64,000 nucleotides of DNA, taken from Wolbachia pipientis. GTDB lineage: Bacteria; Pseudomonadota; Alphaproteobacteria; Rickettsiales; Anaplasmataceae. Position 1 is the first letter of the stretch. Every line of letters starts with the position of its first letter. The translations under genes and the position numbers were made by a program. Location of the stretch: contig NZ_JAUCRB010000003.1 of assembly GCF_030373985.1 (NCBI RefSeq), positions 140,173 through 204,172 on the forward strand. Reading direction: 5' to 3'. The notes beneath the pieces were generated by a model. It had not been told where the DNA came from, did not search any database, and saw only the letters and a list, made by a program, of their open reading frames with translations. Below are positions 55,956-64,000 of the stretch, one piece after another.

Positions 55956-57887
55956 TTACGCAGAATTAGCAGCTACTTTCATTTTCTTGTTTCTCAAATA
56001 CATTAATATGCTCATTATTGCTGCGGGAGTGATACCTTGTATTTGCTTTGCAATGCCAATTGTTGTTGGTTTTATCGCCTGCAATTTTTCTATTACCTCA
56101 CTTGATAGACCTTTGACTTGTGAATAATTGAAATTGGTTGGAATTTTGGTATTAGTTTCCTCTCGCAGAAACTTCATATCTGCTTCTTGTCTTACTAGGT
56201 AAGGCTTGTATTTTGCTTCAATTGCAACTGCTTCACGTATTTCATTTTTAACTGTATTATCCATTTTGGTGTCATTCCAGCGCGTGACGCTGGAATCTAT
56301 ATTTAACTCCGGCCATATCTCTTGTAATTTATTCCAGTTAATGTTAGGGTAACTGAGTAAGTCTAATGCCGTTTTTCTTATTCCATCATAAGATATTTTA
56401 ATACCATAAGAATTAAGTTGTTCTGGGGTAATTGTCAGGCTTTCTAACTTTTCTTCAAGTTGCTTAATAGATTTAAGTTTATTCTGTAAAACAGAGTATC
56501 TTTCATGTGACACAAGGGAAATATCATAACCTTTTTGTGTTAATCTCCTATCTGCATTATCTGATCTGATTGCTAGCCTATATTCTGCACGTGAGGTGAA
56601 TAGTCTGTAAGGCTCGATTACCCCTTTAGTGACTAGATCATCTATCATTACACCGATATATGAATCCGTGCGGTGGAGAACAAAGCTTTCTTTTTTTTGA
56701 GATGTAGAGAGTGCTGCGTTAATTCCGGCGATAATTCCTTGCCCTGCTGCTTCTTCATATCCAGTGGTGCCATTAATTTGACCGGCAAAGTATAGACCTT
56801 TAACTTTCTTAGTTTCAAGAGTATGAAGTAGCTCTCGTGGATCGATATAGTCATACTCAACTGCGTACCCAGGTCTTAGAATTTCCGCGTTTTCAAGTCC
56901 TTTGATACTATTTATCATTTCATGCTGTACTTCAACAGGCAATGAATTCGAAATTCCGTTTGGATATATAGTGTTATCATCGAGTCCTTCTGGTTCTAAG
57001 AATATTTGGTGGCTATGTTTTTCTGCAAATTTTTTAACTTTAGCTTCGATGGATGGGCAGTATCTTGGTGCAACAACGTCACTTAGATATGAGGAAGCTG
57101 ACCTGTGCAGATTTTCTCGAATTATTCTGTGTGTATTTTCATTAGTATGAGTAATGAAGCATGAAACCTGAGGTTGGTTAATTTTTTCCGCGAGATAAGA
57201 AAACGGTGTAGGTGGATTATCACCTACTTGCTCTTGTAATATTGACCAATTTATAGTGCTAAAATTGAGCCTTGGCGGGGTTCCAGTGCGCAGCCTACCT
57301 AGTTTAAAATCATGTTTCTTCAACGTATTTGCAAGTTCTATTGTAGACTTATCTCCCATTCTTCCTGAAGGGGTTGTTTGTTCTCCTATATGGATCACAC
57401 CTTGCAGGAAAGTTCCTGTAGTTAAAATGACTCTGCCTGCTAGTATACGTTCTCCTGAGCTTGTTATTACAGCTTTAATGTGCGGTTTTCCATTGCTATT
57501 ACTCTCTATAAGAAAATCATCAACCGACTCTTCTTTTACTGTCAAATTGTTATAATTTAGAACAATTTCCTGTATTGCTTGCTTGTATAATTTTCGGTCT
57601 GCCTGTGCACGTGGCCCCCATACTGCAGCGCCTCTGCTGCTATTTAAAATGACTGAATGTATGCTGGCTTGATCAATTGCTCTTCCCATTATTCCATCAA
57701 GAGCATCAACTTCCCTGACTACAACACCCTTTGCAACTCCTCCGACTGCTGGATTGCAGGACATTTCTCCTATAGTTGAAATTTTATGAGTTATAAGTAG
57801 TGAGTTTGCGCCAAGGCGAGCTGCAGCTGCAGCTGCTTCACACCCCGCATGACCACCACCCACTACCACTACATCATATTTATGCAT
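55956..57887 (-). CDS. mnmG: tRNA uridine-5-carboxymethylaminomethyl modification enzyme MnmG (GidA)
   Basis: MnmG, with MnmE, modifies the wobble uridine of several tRNAs using FAD. The start at ATG 57887 gives 643 residues beginning [20 protein letters not shown], the conserved FAD-binding loop; the frame extends 19 codons upstream to a TTG without similarity. Other signatures are [39 protein letters not shown] and [12 protein letters not shown]. Near residue 545 the protein carries [13 protein letters not shown], the product of a palindromic element also present in pepP. The flanking C-terminal domain is normal. Identification is firm. Confidence 0.96.
   Translation of the reverse strand: MHKYDVVVVGGGHAGCEAAAAAARLGANSLLITHKISTIGEMSCNPAVGGVAKGVVVREVDALDGIMGRAIDQASIHSVILNSSRGAAVWGPRAQADRKLYKQAIQEIVLNYNNLTVKEESVDDFLIESNSNGKPHIKAVITSSGERILAGRVILTTGTFLQGVIHIGEQTTPSGRMGDKSTIELANTLKKHDFKLGRLRTGTPPRLNFSTINWSILQEQVGDNPPTPFSYLAEKINQPQVSCFITHTNENTHRIIRENLHRSASSYLSDVVAPRYCPSIEAKVKKFAEKHSHQIFLEPEGLDDNTIYPNGISNSLPVEVQHEMINSIKGLENAEILRPGYAVEYDYIDPRELLHTLETKKVKGLYFAGQINGTTGYEEAAGQGIIAGINAALSTSQKKESFVLHRTDSYIGVMIDDLVTKGVIEPYRLFTSRAEYRLAIRSDNADRRLTQKGYDISLVSHERYSVLQNKLKSIKQLEEKLESLTITPEQLNSYGIKISYDGIRKTALDLLSYPNINWNKLQEIWPELNIDSSVTRWNDTKMDNTVKNEIREAVAIEAKYKPYLVRQEADMKFLREETNTKIPTNFNYSQVKGLSSEVIEKLQAIKPTTIGIAKQIQGITPAAIMSILMYLRNKKMKVAANSA
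56269..56300. repeat. Palindromic element inside mnmG
   Basis: ATTCCAGCG (56274-56282), CGTGA, CGCTGGAAT (56288-56296): a perfect 9-bp dyad with flanks GTGTC and CTATAT like those of pepP element A. It reads [10 protein letters not shown] in the mnmG frame. Confidence 0.85.
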
Positions 57888-58030
57888 GCTTTTTTGAGTA
57901 ATTCTTACCCTACTAATATTGGGATTATCAGCGGTCGATGTCAAATTTTACGGTAATACAGTACCATTTCTTCCGTTATCTCAGCGTTGCACACTAGAAT
58001 GACAAAAAACAAAAACCTTACTTTGTTAGC

Positions 58031-58498
58031 TTAAGCTGGCTTACACTCTTTTCCTTTTGAAGAAAAACGTTCAACTGTAGGAGAGATGATATATTCATTC
58101 ACTTTTTCAGCTATTGGTTCTATAATATATTCCGCTGCAAGAATCGCTGCAATTAGTGCTACAGCTCCTATTAATGCACCTGTTAAAGTTACTGATCCCA
58201 TTCCAAGCATTGCACCAGGAAAAATAGCAGTTGCAGCTTTAGCAAGACCAACTCCGATTGCAGCGCCTGCAACACATAAGCAAGCAAGCATAAAAAAATC
58301 TCGTTTGGAGCAACTTCCATTTTTTACATCATTAAAAAGCCCACATATAGATAACAAGGCTAAAGGAACAGCAGCAACAATTTCACTTATAACTAAAGGT
58401 GATAAAGCTGTAAAACTCAATCCCACACCTGTGAGTGCTCCTATTGCAGCCCCCACTATTGATAGCACACCAAGAAACTCTAGAAATTCCTTATCCAT
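58031..58498 (-). CDS. Small hydrophobic membrane protein of unknown function
   Basis: A 155-residue protein with about four hydrophobic spans rich in alanine, glycine and isoleucine (for example LGVLSIVGAAIGALTGVGL, LACLCVAGAAIGVGLAKA and LIGAVALIAAILAAEYII), a cysteine- and lysine-bearing loop (NDVKNGSCSKRDF), and a charged C-terminal tail (EYIISPTVERFSSKGKEC). A good ribosome site (GGGGGA) lies 5 bases before the ATG. I do not recognise a family; glycine-zipper-like spacing (GxxxG) is visible. Wolbachia genomes carry several such small membrane proteins; no function is implied by the neighbours. Confidence 0.75.
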   Translation of the reverse strand: MDKEFLEFLGVLSIVGAAIGALTGVGLSFTALSPLVISEIVAAVPLALLSICGLFNDVKNGSCSKRDFFMLACLCVAGAAIGVGLAKAATAIFPGAMLGMGSVTLTGALIGAVALIAAILAAEYIIEPIAEKVNEYIISPTVERFSSKGKECKPA

Positions 58499-58623
58499 AC
58501 ATCCCCCTTGATTAATTTAATAACTATTTTTTCTACAGAGCTTTTAAACTCTCTCTATTGTCATTATGATTAGATTAATTGAATGAGCAAAGTAATTTTT
58601 TTATGAAACGACCTTAGAAAAAG

Positions 58624-58696
58624 AGCGGGAGAAGGGGTTCGAACCCTCGACCTCAACCTTGGCAAGGTTGTGCTCTACCAACTGAGCTACTACCGC
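58624..58696 (-). tRNA. tRNA-Gly (anticodon GCC)
   Basis: A complete cloverleaf is seen on the minus strand: acceptor GCGGTAG ... CTCCCGC, D-arm GCTC-AGTTGGTA-GAGC, anticodon arm CAACC-TTGCCAA-GGTTG, T-arm GAGGG-TTCGAAC-CCCTT. The anticodon GCC specifies glycine. Position 5-68 of the acceptor is a T-C mismatch. CCA is not encoded; a T-rich run follows. The 73-base length is with the discriminator T. Confidence 0.93.
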
Positions 58697-58855
58697 AGTT
58701 AAATTAAATCTAAATTTCATTTCTTAAATTATAGTAGTATACAACAATTTGTAAACCCCGTACATATTAAAAATGTAAGCAACTATGTTTATATATTTGT
58801 GTACTAAAAACTCACTTTCAATTATTATTAACTTTTTATTATTCCACAAAGCCTT

Positions 58856-59476
58856 ATGAGGATATTTGTATATAAAGACGACCTACCAGCTAGTTCAATA
58901 CCAGGTAATGTGGGGCCTGTAGCTGTTGATACGGAAGCAATGGGGTTACTTCATGGCAGAGACAGACTCTGCCTTGTGCAGCTTTCTTTCAACGATGGAA
59001 ACGCTCACTTAATCCAATTCAAGAACGATTATGCAGCTCCAAATTTAAGAAAAATATTGGGGGATAAAGATATAACTAAAATATTTCACTTTGCACGATT
59101 CGACATAAGCATAATACGTTATTATTTGGAAACTTGGGCGCTTCCATGCTATTGCACCAAAATAGCTTCGCGTTTGGTTCGTACCTATACTGACAACCAC
59201 AGTTTAAAAGACTTATGCTTAGAGCTACTTAATATCAAATTAAATAAACTGCAACAATCTTCTGATTGGGGAAATGATGATTTAACAGACAAACAAAGAA
59301 GTTACGCTGCGTCTGATGTCTTATATCTCCATAAAATAAAAGAAAGGCTAGATTTAATGCTAGAACGTGAAAACAGAAAAGAACTAGCACAAAAGTGCTT
59401 TGAATTTCTTCCTACTCGTATTGAGTTGGATTTAATGGGGTGGGAAAACGTGGATATTTTTAATCATCAGATGTAA
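58856..59476 (+). CDS. rnd: Short ribonuclease D (3'-5' exonuclease)
   Basis: RNase D trims tRNA precursors. This 206-residue protein is the exonuclease domain only; the HRDC domains of E. coli RNase D (375 residues) are absent, as in many alphaproteobacterial versions. The DEDDy motifs are AVDTEAMGLLHGRD (D and E), IFHFARFDISII (D) and YAASDVLYLHKI (Tyr and Asp). The start ATG 58856 gives a natural N-terminus. It lies between tRNA-Gly and trxA with no operon link. Family assignment is firm; the exact substrate is inferred. Confidence 0.92.
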   Translation: MRIFVYKDDLPASSIPGNVGPVAVDTEAMGLLHGRDRLCLVQLSFNDGNAHLIQFKNDYAAPNLRKILGDKDITKIFHFARFDISIIRYYLETWALPCYCTKIASRLVRTYTDNHSLKDLCLELLNIKLNKLQQSSDWGNDDLTDKQRSYAASDVLYLHKIKERLDLMLERENRKELAQKCFEFLPTRIELDLMGWENVDIFNHQM

Positions 59477-59593
59477 TAGAAGTTTTTTGCTTATGTGAAC
59501 ACTTTAGGGCAATTTTTCAAGCTCTCTGATAAGAATCTAGTTGATTGATTGCTGATTTATGCGCTATATTTTGCTAATAAAATTAGGTATTTT

Positions 59594-59920
59594 ATGAGTG
59601 ACGATATTACATTAGTAAATGATCAAAGTTTTAAGTCTGAAGTTGCTGATTACAAAGGGTTTGTGTTGGTAGACTTTTGGGCAGAGTGGTGTGGACCATG
59701 TAAAAGCCTAATGCCGCGAATTGAACGGTTAGCTAAAGATAAAAGAGGCAAGATCAAGATCTGCAAGTTCGATATAGATGAAGGAACTGAAGTGCCAGGT
59801 AAATACGGAATTCAATCCATACCCACTTTAATTATATTTCAAGATGGTAAGGAGATTGCACGCAAGATTGGTGCGATAAATAGTTTGTCAGATTGGGTTG
59901 ATAGCGAAATAAGCCAATAG
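59594..59920 (+). CDS. trxA: Thioredoxin
   Basis: Thioredoxin reduces protein disulphides. From ATG 59594 the protein has 108 residues beginning MSDDITLVNDQSF; the frame is open 15 codons further upstream but those residues are not family-like. The active site is VDFWAEWCGPCKSLMP, the cis-proline loop SIPTLIIFQDGK. Length is normal. It stands just before a tRNA gene. Identification is firm. Confidence 0.97.
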   Translation: MSDDITLVNDQSFKSEVADYKGFVLVDFWAEWCGPCKSLMPRIERLAKDKRGKIKICKFDIDEGTEVPGKYGIQSIPTLIIFQDGKEIARKIGAINSLSDWVDSEISQ

Positions 59921-59959
59921 ACAAATTTGTTTTTATATGTATTATAAATATTAATGAAG

Positions 59960-60033
59960 GGGATTGTAGCTCAGTTGGTTAGAGCAGTTCGCTCATAACG
60001 AATTGGTCGTAGGTTCGAGTCCTACCAATCCCA
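59960..60033 (+). tRNA. tRNA with anticodon CAT (elongator Met or lysidine-type Ile)
   Basis: A complete 74-base cloverleaf: acceptor GGGATTG ... CAATCCC with discriminator A; D-arm GCTC-AGTTGGTTA-GAGC; anticodon arm TTCG-CTCATAA-CGAA; T-arm GTAGG-TTCGAGT-CCTAC. The anticodon is CAT. It is not the initiator, since the acceptor end is fully paired. CTCATAACG and TTGGTCG resemble the tRNA-Ile2 (CAT modified to lysidine) of alphaproteobacteria, so Ile2 is as likely as elongator Met. CCA is not encoded. Confidence 0.92.
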
Positions 60034-60228
60034 CAGGTTATATCGGTTTTGGTGTATGTACGATATTTCCATAAGTGTTCCAGTGCCATTTGGCTAATCT
60101 TTCAGCAGTTGTCAAGTTTAGGTGACTGCTTCTTAATATATTTAGGGTGAGTTTAAAATAAACAACAAAAACTTTACAGAGCGCAAACAATAAGGTTAAC
60201 TTATGTAACTATATTCGGTAGGGCTGCA

Positions 60229-62145
60229 ATGAACGATTACCTCTCACTGCTAAATTCAGAACAACAATCGGCTGTAACTAACGTGGATGGGCCAGTTCTG
60301 ATATTAGCGGGGGCCGGAACGGGAAAAACGAGAACAATTACCTCAAGAATAGCGCATATAATTAGAAATGGCTACGCTAATTCCGATAAGATATTGGCAG
60401 TTACATTCACAAACAAAGCTGCAAGTGAAATGGTATCAAGGGTACTTGAACTCACAGGCACAAATATACCATGGCTTGGTACTTTCCATGCGATTGCAGC
60501 AAGAATTTTACGCCGCCATGCTGAAATTGTGGGTTTAAACTCTAACTTTACAATCATTGGTGTGGATGACCAATTACAGATAATAAAAAATATTATTAAT
60601 GAAATAAATCCTGATTACTTATCAGAAAAATGTAAGACCATTATGAATATCATTCAGCAGTGGAAAGAGAAGTGCTTACTGCCATCTGAAGTGAAAAACA
60701 TTCAATCATTTAGGCCTGTATACGTAACTGCACTCAAAGTCTATTACCAATATCAGGAAAGGTTGAAGTTTCTTAACTCTGTCGACTTTGGTGACTTATT
60801 GCTATATAACATACAACTCTTCAATCAAAAGACTGAAATCCTTTCCTACTACCAGAATAATTTTAAGTATATTATGGTGGATGAATATCAAGATACAAAT
60901 GCAATACAATATCTTTGGCTGAAATATCTTGCAAAAGAGCACTCAAATATTTGCTGTGTGGGAGATGACGACCAATCGATATATAGTTGGCGTGGTGCAG
61001 AAGTCGAAAACATTTTAAAATTTTCCGACGATTTTAAAAATGCAAAGACCGTTAAACTAGAGTGTAACTATAGGTCGACATCCCATATACTTGCAACTGC
61101 GTCATATGTAATAAATCACAATAAAACTCGCTTAGAAAAAAAATTGTGGACAGTAAACACTGAAGGGGAAAAGGTAAATCTGATAAAATTATGGGACGGT
61201 AAAGCTGAAGCAAGGTTTATAAGCGAACAGATATTAAAGCTCAATAAATACAGATTTAGTGACATTGCAGTGTTGGTGAGGGCTACTTTTCAAACTAGAG
61301 TTCTGGAAGAGTATTTTATAAAATATTCAATTCCTTACAAGATCGTAAGTGGCGTAAAATTCTATGAACGTCAGGAAGTTCGCGACATAATTGCATACTT
61401 AAGACTTATTACAAACAATAACGATGATCTTGCTTTTGAAAGGATCGTGAATCGACCAAAAAGAAGCATAGGGCCCACTACTATGAAAAAGATATATACG
61501 ATCGCTCAAGATAACAAAACTTCTTTTTTTGAGGCGACAAAAATACTAGTTGATAGTAATCAAGTGATTGAAAGGATTAAGCTCTCACTCAACGATTTTT
61601 TGAATAAAATTAAAGCTTGGGAAGAGATAGTAAGTGTAAAACTACTTCATGAGTTTGTTGAAACTATAGCAAATCAATCAGGGTATATTGAAATGCTTGA
61701 AAATGAAGGAGCGACAAGCTTAGCACGAATAGAAAATGTCAAAGAGCTCATTTCATCTTTAAAGAATTTCGATAATGCTACAACTTTTTTAGAGCACATA
61801 AGTTTAGTGACGGAAGTGGATAATATGAATAATGACGACACCGTATATGTTATGACTCTTCATGCAGCTAAGGGGCTTGAATTTCCATGTGTGTTTCTAC
61901 CTGGCTGGGAAGAGGGACTATTTCCTCATCAAAGATCTTTTGAGGATAAAAGTGGTAAAGCTTTAGAGGAAGAAAGAAGACTTGCATATGTTGGAATAAC
62001 CAGAGCAAAAGAAAGGTTGATAATTTCATGTGTAAACAGAAGGGAGATAAATAACCAGTGGCAATCGATGTATACCTCGCGATTTATTAATGAGCTACCA
62101 AGAGAAAATGTTGAGGTAGTTAGAAGTAACATTGCCTATTGTTGA
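60229..62145 (+). CDS. uvrD: UvrD/PcrA-type DNA helicase
   Basis: UvrD-like superfamily 1 helicases unwind DNA in mismatch and excision repair and remove RecA. The 638 residues contain all motifs: I (LILAGAGTGKTRTITSRIAH), Ia (TFTNKAASEMVSR), II (IMVDEYQDTNAIQYLWLKYL), III (DDDQSIYSWRGAEVENIL), IV (LECNYRST), V (VYVMTLHAAKGLEFPCVFLP) and VI (RRLAYVGITRAKERL). It is shorter than E. coli UvrD (720), missing the C-terminal tail. UvrD, PcrA and Rep cannot be separated by eye. The gene stands alone. Confidence 0.94.
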   Translation: MNDYLSLLNSEQQSAVTNVDGPVLILAGAGTGKTRTITSRIAHIIRNGYANSDKILAVTFTNKAASEMVSRVLELTGTNIPWLGTFHAIAARILRRHAEIVGLNSNFTIIGVDDQLQIIKNIINEINPDYLSEKCKTIMNIIQQWKEKCLLPSEVKNIQSFRPVYVTALKVYYQYQERLKFLNSVDFGDLLLYNIQLFNQKTEILSYYQNNFKYIMVDEYQDTNAIQYLWLKYLAKEHSNICCVGDDDQSIYSWRGAEVENILKFSDDFKNAKTVKLECNYRSTSHILATASYVINHNKTRLEKKLWTVNTEGEKVNLIKLWDGKAEARFISEQILKLNKYRFSDIAVLVRATFQTRVLEEYFIKYSIPYKIVSGVKFYERQEVRDIIAYLRLITNNNDDLAFERIVNRPKRSIGPTTMKKIYTIAQDNKTSFFEATKILVDSNQVIERIKLSLNDFLNKIKAWEEIVSVKLLHEFVETIANQSGYIEMLENEGATSLARIENVKELISSLKNFDNATTFLEHISLVTEVDNMNNDDTVYVMTLHAAKGLEFPCVFLPGWEEGLFPHQRSFEDKSGKALEEERRLAYVGITRAKERLIISCVNRREINNQWQSMYTSRFINELPRENVEVVRSNIAYC

Positions 62146-62190
62146 AATAGGTAATATTCAACAGATAGCTAATTAAAGTTACTAGTTTAC

Positions 62191-63168
62191 TTAAGAAATT
62201 TTTATAATGTTTAATCCACTTACTTTCCTGTCTTCCATATCGCGGTGAGCCTTTATTATTTCATCAAATTTATATTTTTTGTTGATCCTTACAGTCAAAA
62301 GTTTTTTCCTTACCATCTCAAAGATTTCCATCGCAGTAAGGGCCAACGTGAATCTGTCATGCTTATAATGATATATTGAAGTTCCTGTAGCAAATAACGA
62401 ACGTGAGCTAAGTAAAGAAAAACTAACCGGAGCTCTACCTGATATTTGTCCATAAGAAACATATATGCCAAACTTGCCTAACGATTCAAAAGAAAGCTTG
62501 CTCGTAGCATAACCTATAGGATCATACACTGCACCCACTCCTTTATTTTGTGTAATCTCCATAATTTTAGAAACACAGTCTTTATCATTGTAATTTACTG
62601 CGTACGTACAGCCGTTCTTTAAAGCTATCTTCATTTTTTCATCGGAGCTCACAGAACCTATAACTACACTTTTTTTATTCTTTGCCCATTGGCATATTAT
62701 TTGTCCTAAACCGCCACTGGCTCCATGTACAAGCACAACAGTGCTAGGCTTTATTTTGTAAGACTGATTCACTAAATAGTGAGCCGTCATACCTTTAAAT
62801 AGCACTGCAGCTACAGTTTCATCTGGTATTTCATCTGGAATTTTTATCAAATATTTCTGGTGTATGACACGTTTTTCGCAGTATGCTCCAGGTGGTGCTG
62901 TGCAGTATCCAACTCTATCTCCAACTTTTAAGCCATCACTTATTTTTTTACCAAGCTTTTCAACAACTCCTACTGCTTCAACTCCAAGGACTGATGGCAA
63001 ATCTTTAATTTTGCGAAAGCCTTTTCTATGTTCCAAGTCATAACGATTCAAACCAATAGCTGTGTGACGTACTAAAACTTCCTCATCTTTTGGCTCACCT
63101 ATATTCTTACCTATAAACTCTAATACTTCTGGTCCTCCAGTTCTTTTAATTTGTACAGCTCTAACCAT
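62191..63168 (-). CDS. qor: Quinone oxidoreductase-like (zeta-crystallin type) MDR protein
   Basis: These NADPH-dependent proteins reduce quinones and lack catalytic zinc. The 325 residues show the GroES-like N-terminal domain (NRYDLEHRKGFRKIKDLPSV then LGVEAVGVVEKLGKKI) and the nucleotide-binding domain with VHGASGGLGQIICQWAKNKK; no zinc-binding cysteines of alcohol dehydrogenases are present. Length is normal for the QOR family. It begins near a repeat-rich region. The physiological substrate cannot be inferred from the sequence. Confidence 0.88.
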   Translation of the reverse strand: MVRAVQIKRTGGPEVLEFIGKNIGEPKDEEVLVRHTAIGLNRYDLEHRKGFRKIKDLPSVLGVEAVGVVEKLGKKISDGLKVGDRVGYCTAPPGAYCEKRVIHQKYLIKIPDEIPDETVAAVLFKGMTAHYLVNQSYKIKPSTVVLVHGASGGLGQIICQWAKNKKSVVIGSVSSDEKMKIALKNGCTYAVNYNDKDCVSKIMEITQNKGVGAVYDPIGYATSKLSFESLGKFGIYVSYGQISGRAPVSFSLLSSRSLFATGTSIYHYKHDRFTLALTAMEIFEMVRKKLLTVRINKKYKFDEIIKAHRDMEDRKVSGLNIIKIS

Positions 63169-63343
63169 AATGAATATAAGAAAAGACTTCGATTATGTTA
63201 TCTAATAACCAATATCTTGTAAAATTATTTAGAGATATGCGCTGTTAGACATGCGTTAGTAACGGGTGATTGTTAAGCTATAAATGTAACTAAAGTATGT
63301 AAGAAAAAAATTCAAGGGACGTTTCCAACTCTCTACACTCAGC

Positions 63344-63690
63344 CACAACTGTACGAACATTGTGATTTGAAAGCAATCTTCACCAAGAGGGTGTCATACA
63401 AGTAGATACAAGCTTAAAACATTAATGCTTTTTACAAGGTATATAATCCTAACGGTCTTTACCCACCCATCTGGACACAGTATCACTCTTTTGCTTATTA
63501 TAGTCTTTTGACTTTTTTTAAGATGCAACCCAGGAATTTTATTAAATTGGTGAGTATAAAAGTAGCTGTTTTATGTTAAAATATAACTTTTTTGATGATT
63601 ATGGAAAGATTGAATGCTAGTGCCAGCTACTTGCATGACACCATTTGTTGTGCGAATTGTCTTGGTAAAACAAATGTTCGTACAGTTGTG
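63344..63690. repeat. MITE-like inverted pair with ~62-bp arms
   Basis: The outer ends are a perfect 16-bp inverted repeat (CACAACTGTACGAACA at 63344-63359 and its complement at 63675-63690). The inner arm ends (GTGTCATACAAGTAG at 63391-63405 and CTACTTGCATGACAC at 63627-63641) match with one mismatch. About 220 bases without an ORF lie between. One arm type also occurs alone at 9545-9594. Confidence 0.7.
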
Positions 63691-63720
63691 TGTCAGCTAC
63701 TTGGATTATACCCCTTTCGG

Positions 63721-64000
63721 ACTCTTAAAACTGCAACCAACCTAAGCTGTAAGCATTAAGAAATTTACTAAATAAAAAAGAGGCAAAAGAAACTCAAGTT
63801 AATACCTATTTTCAGTATTGGCATTATTTAAGTCCTAAACATTGCGATCTAGCTGCTTTTAAACTGCAACTAACCTTAGCTTTAATGCTTAAGAAACTTA
63901 CCAAGCAGAAAAAAAAGACAAAAAAAACCGTTGTAGCTAGTTATTCTACTCTTTATTTCAAAATTTGACGTTGGGTGATGTCTTGAACGCTTTATAAGCG
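63721..64000. repeat. Second tandem pair of the ~140-bp noncoding repeat
   Basis: Copies near 63721-63840 and 63855-64000 (the latter cut by the edge) share with 871-1170 the order CTTTTAAACTGCAACTAACC-like start, TTAAGAAA core, A-rich GGCAAAAGAAA-like block, TAGCTAGTTATTC and a CGCTTTATAAGCG-like end. Confidence 0.65.

Larger units (their letters stand above)
63169..64000. other. Repeat-rich region at the right edge, no gene seen
   Basis: No frame of useful length or similarity is present. It contains an inverted element pair (63344-63690) and a tandem pair of the ~140-bp repeat also found at 871-1170. This could be a boundary rich in mobile-element relics. Confidence 0.5.

Overview
The window is AT-rich alphaproteobacterial DNA, and its gene content points to Wolbachia (Rickettsiales). 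The evidence is a vir type IV secretion operon with four very long VirB6 paralogs, a class I lysyl-tRNA synthetase, many palindromic repeats inside and between genes, several decaying genes, and a compact set of respiratory, cell-envelope and Fe-S genes. The strain or supergroup cannot be read from the sequence alone.

Layout. 1-7238: 5' part of gatA (cut by the window edge), a tandem repeat pair, lgt-smpB, a decayed ORF, cvpA and ribE, and a second broken gene. 7239-11667: pheS-glmU, a 750-base repeat-rich gap, and fumC. 11662-15941: a small secreted protein, ccmH, a DUF2125-like protein and ferredoxin on the minus strand, then murD and a COQ9-family gene on the plus strand. 15942-17949: a decayed alpha/beta-hydrolase-like gene and rsmD. 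18049-32740 (minus strand): virB3-virB4-virB6 x4 plus an acidic cytosolic protein, almost without gaps. 32845-34468: lysS, broken by a 91-bp tandem duplication. 35167-41398: radA, ftsY, iscU-iscA-hscB-hscA and lepB. 41528-42290: a Sir2 pseudogene. 42748-49648: nuoJKLMN-birA-ccmD-ccmE. 49658-53971: mlaF-mlaE, rpmF-plsX-fabH and an unknown coiled-coil protein. 54094-63168: pepP-mnmG, a membrane protein, tRNA-Gly, rnd, trxA, a CAT tRNA, uvrD-like and a quinone oxidoreductase. 63169-64000: repeats related to those at the left edge.

How it works together. The vir cluster encodes the inner-membrane and ATPase part of the secretion channel (VirB3, VirB4, VirB6). Three VirB6 proteins share an extra-cytoplasmic motif pattern between the N-terminal export signal and the membrane core. 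The Fe-S genes (iscU, iscA, hscB, hscA and the distant fdx) feed clusters to complex I (nuo) and other enzymes. ccmD/ccmE/ccmH serve cytochrome c maturation, and COQ9 belongs to ubiquinone biosynthesis. lgt and lepB process exported proteins. rpmF-plsX-fabH links ribosome and fatty-acid synthesis.

Most notable: (1) palindromic elements read in frame inside murD, hscA, birA, pepP and mnmG, with pepP and mnmG carrying the same inserted peptide; (2) the 91-bp duplication that frameshifts lysS; (3) HscB without the HPD tripeptide; (4) a canonical terminator structure inside the COQ9 coding region; (5) the shared extra domain of the VirB6 proteins and the missing lipobox cysteine in one of them.
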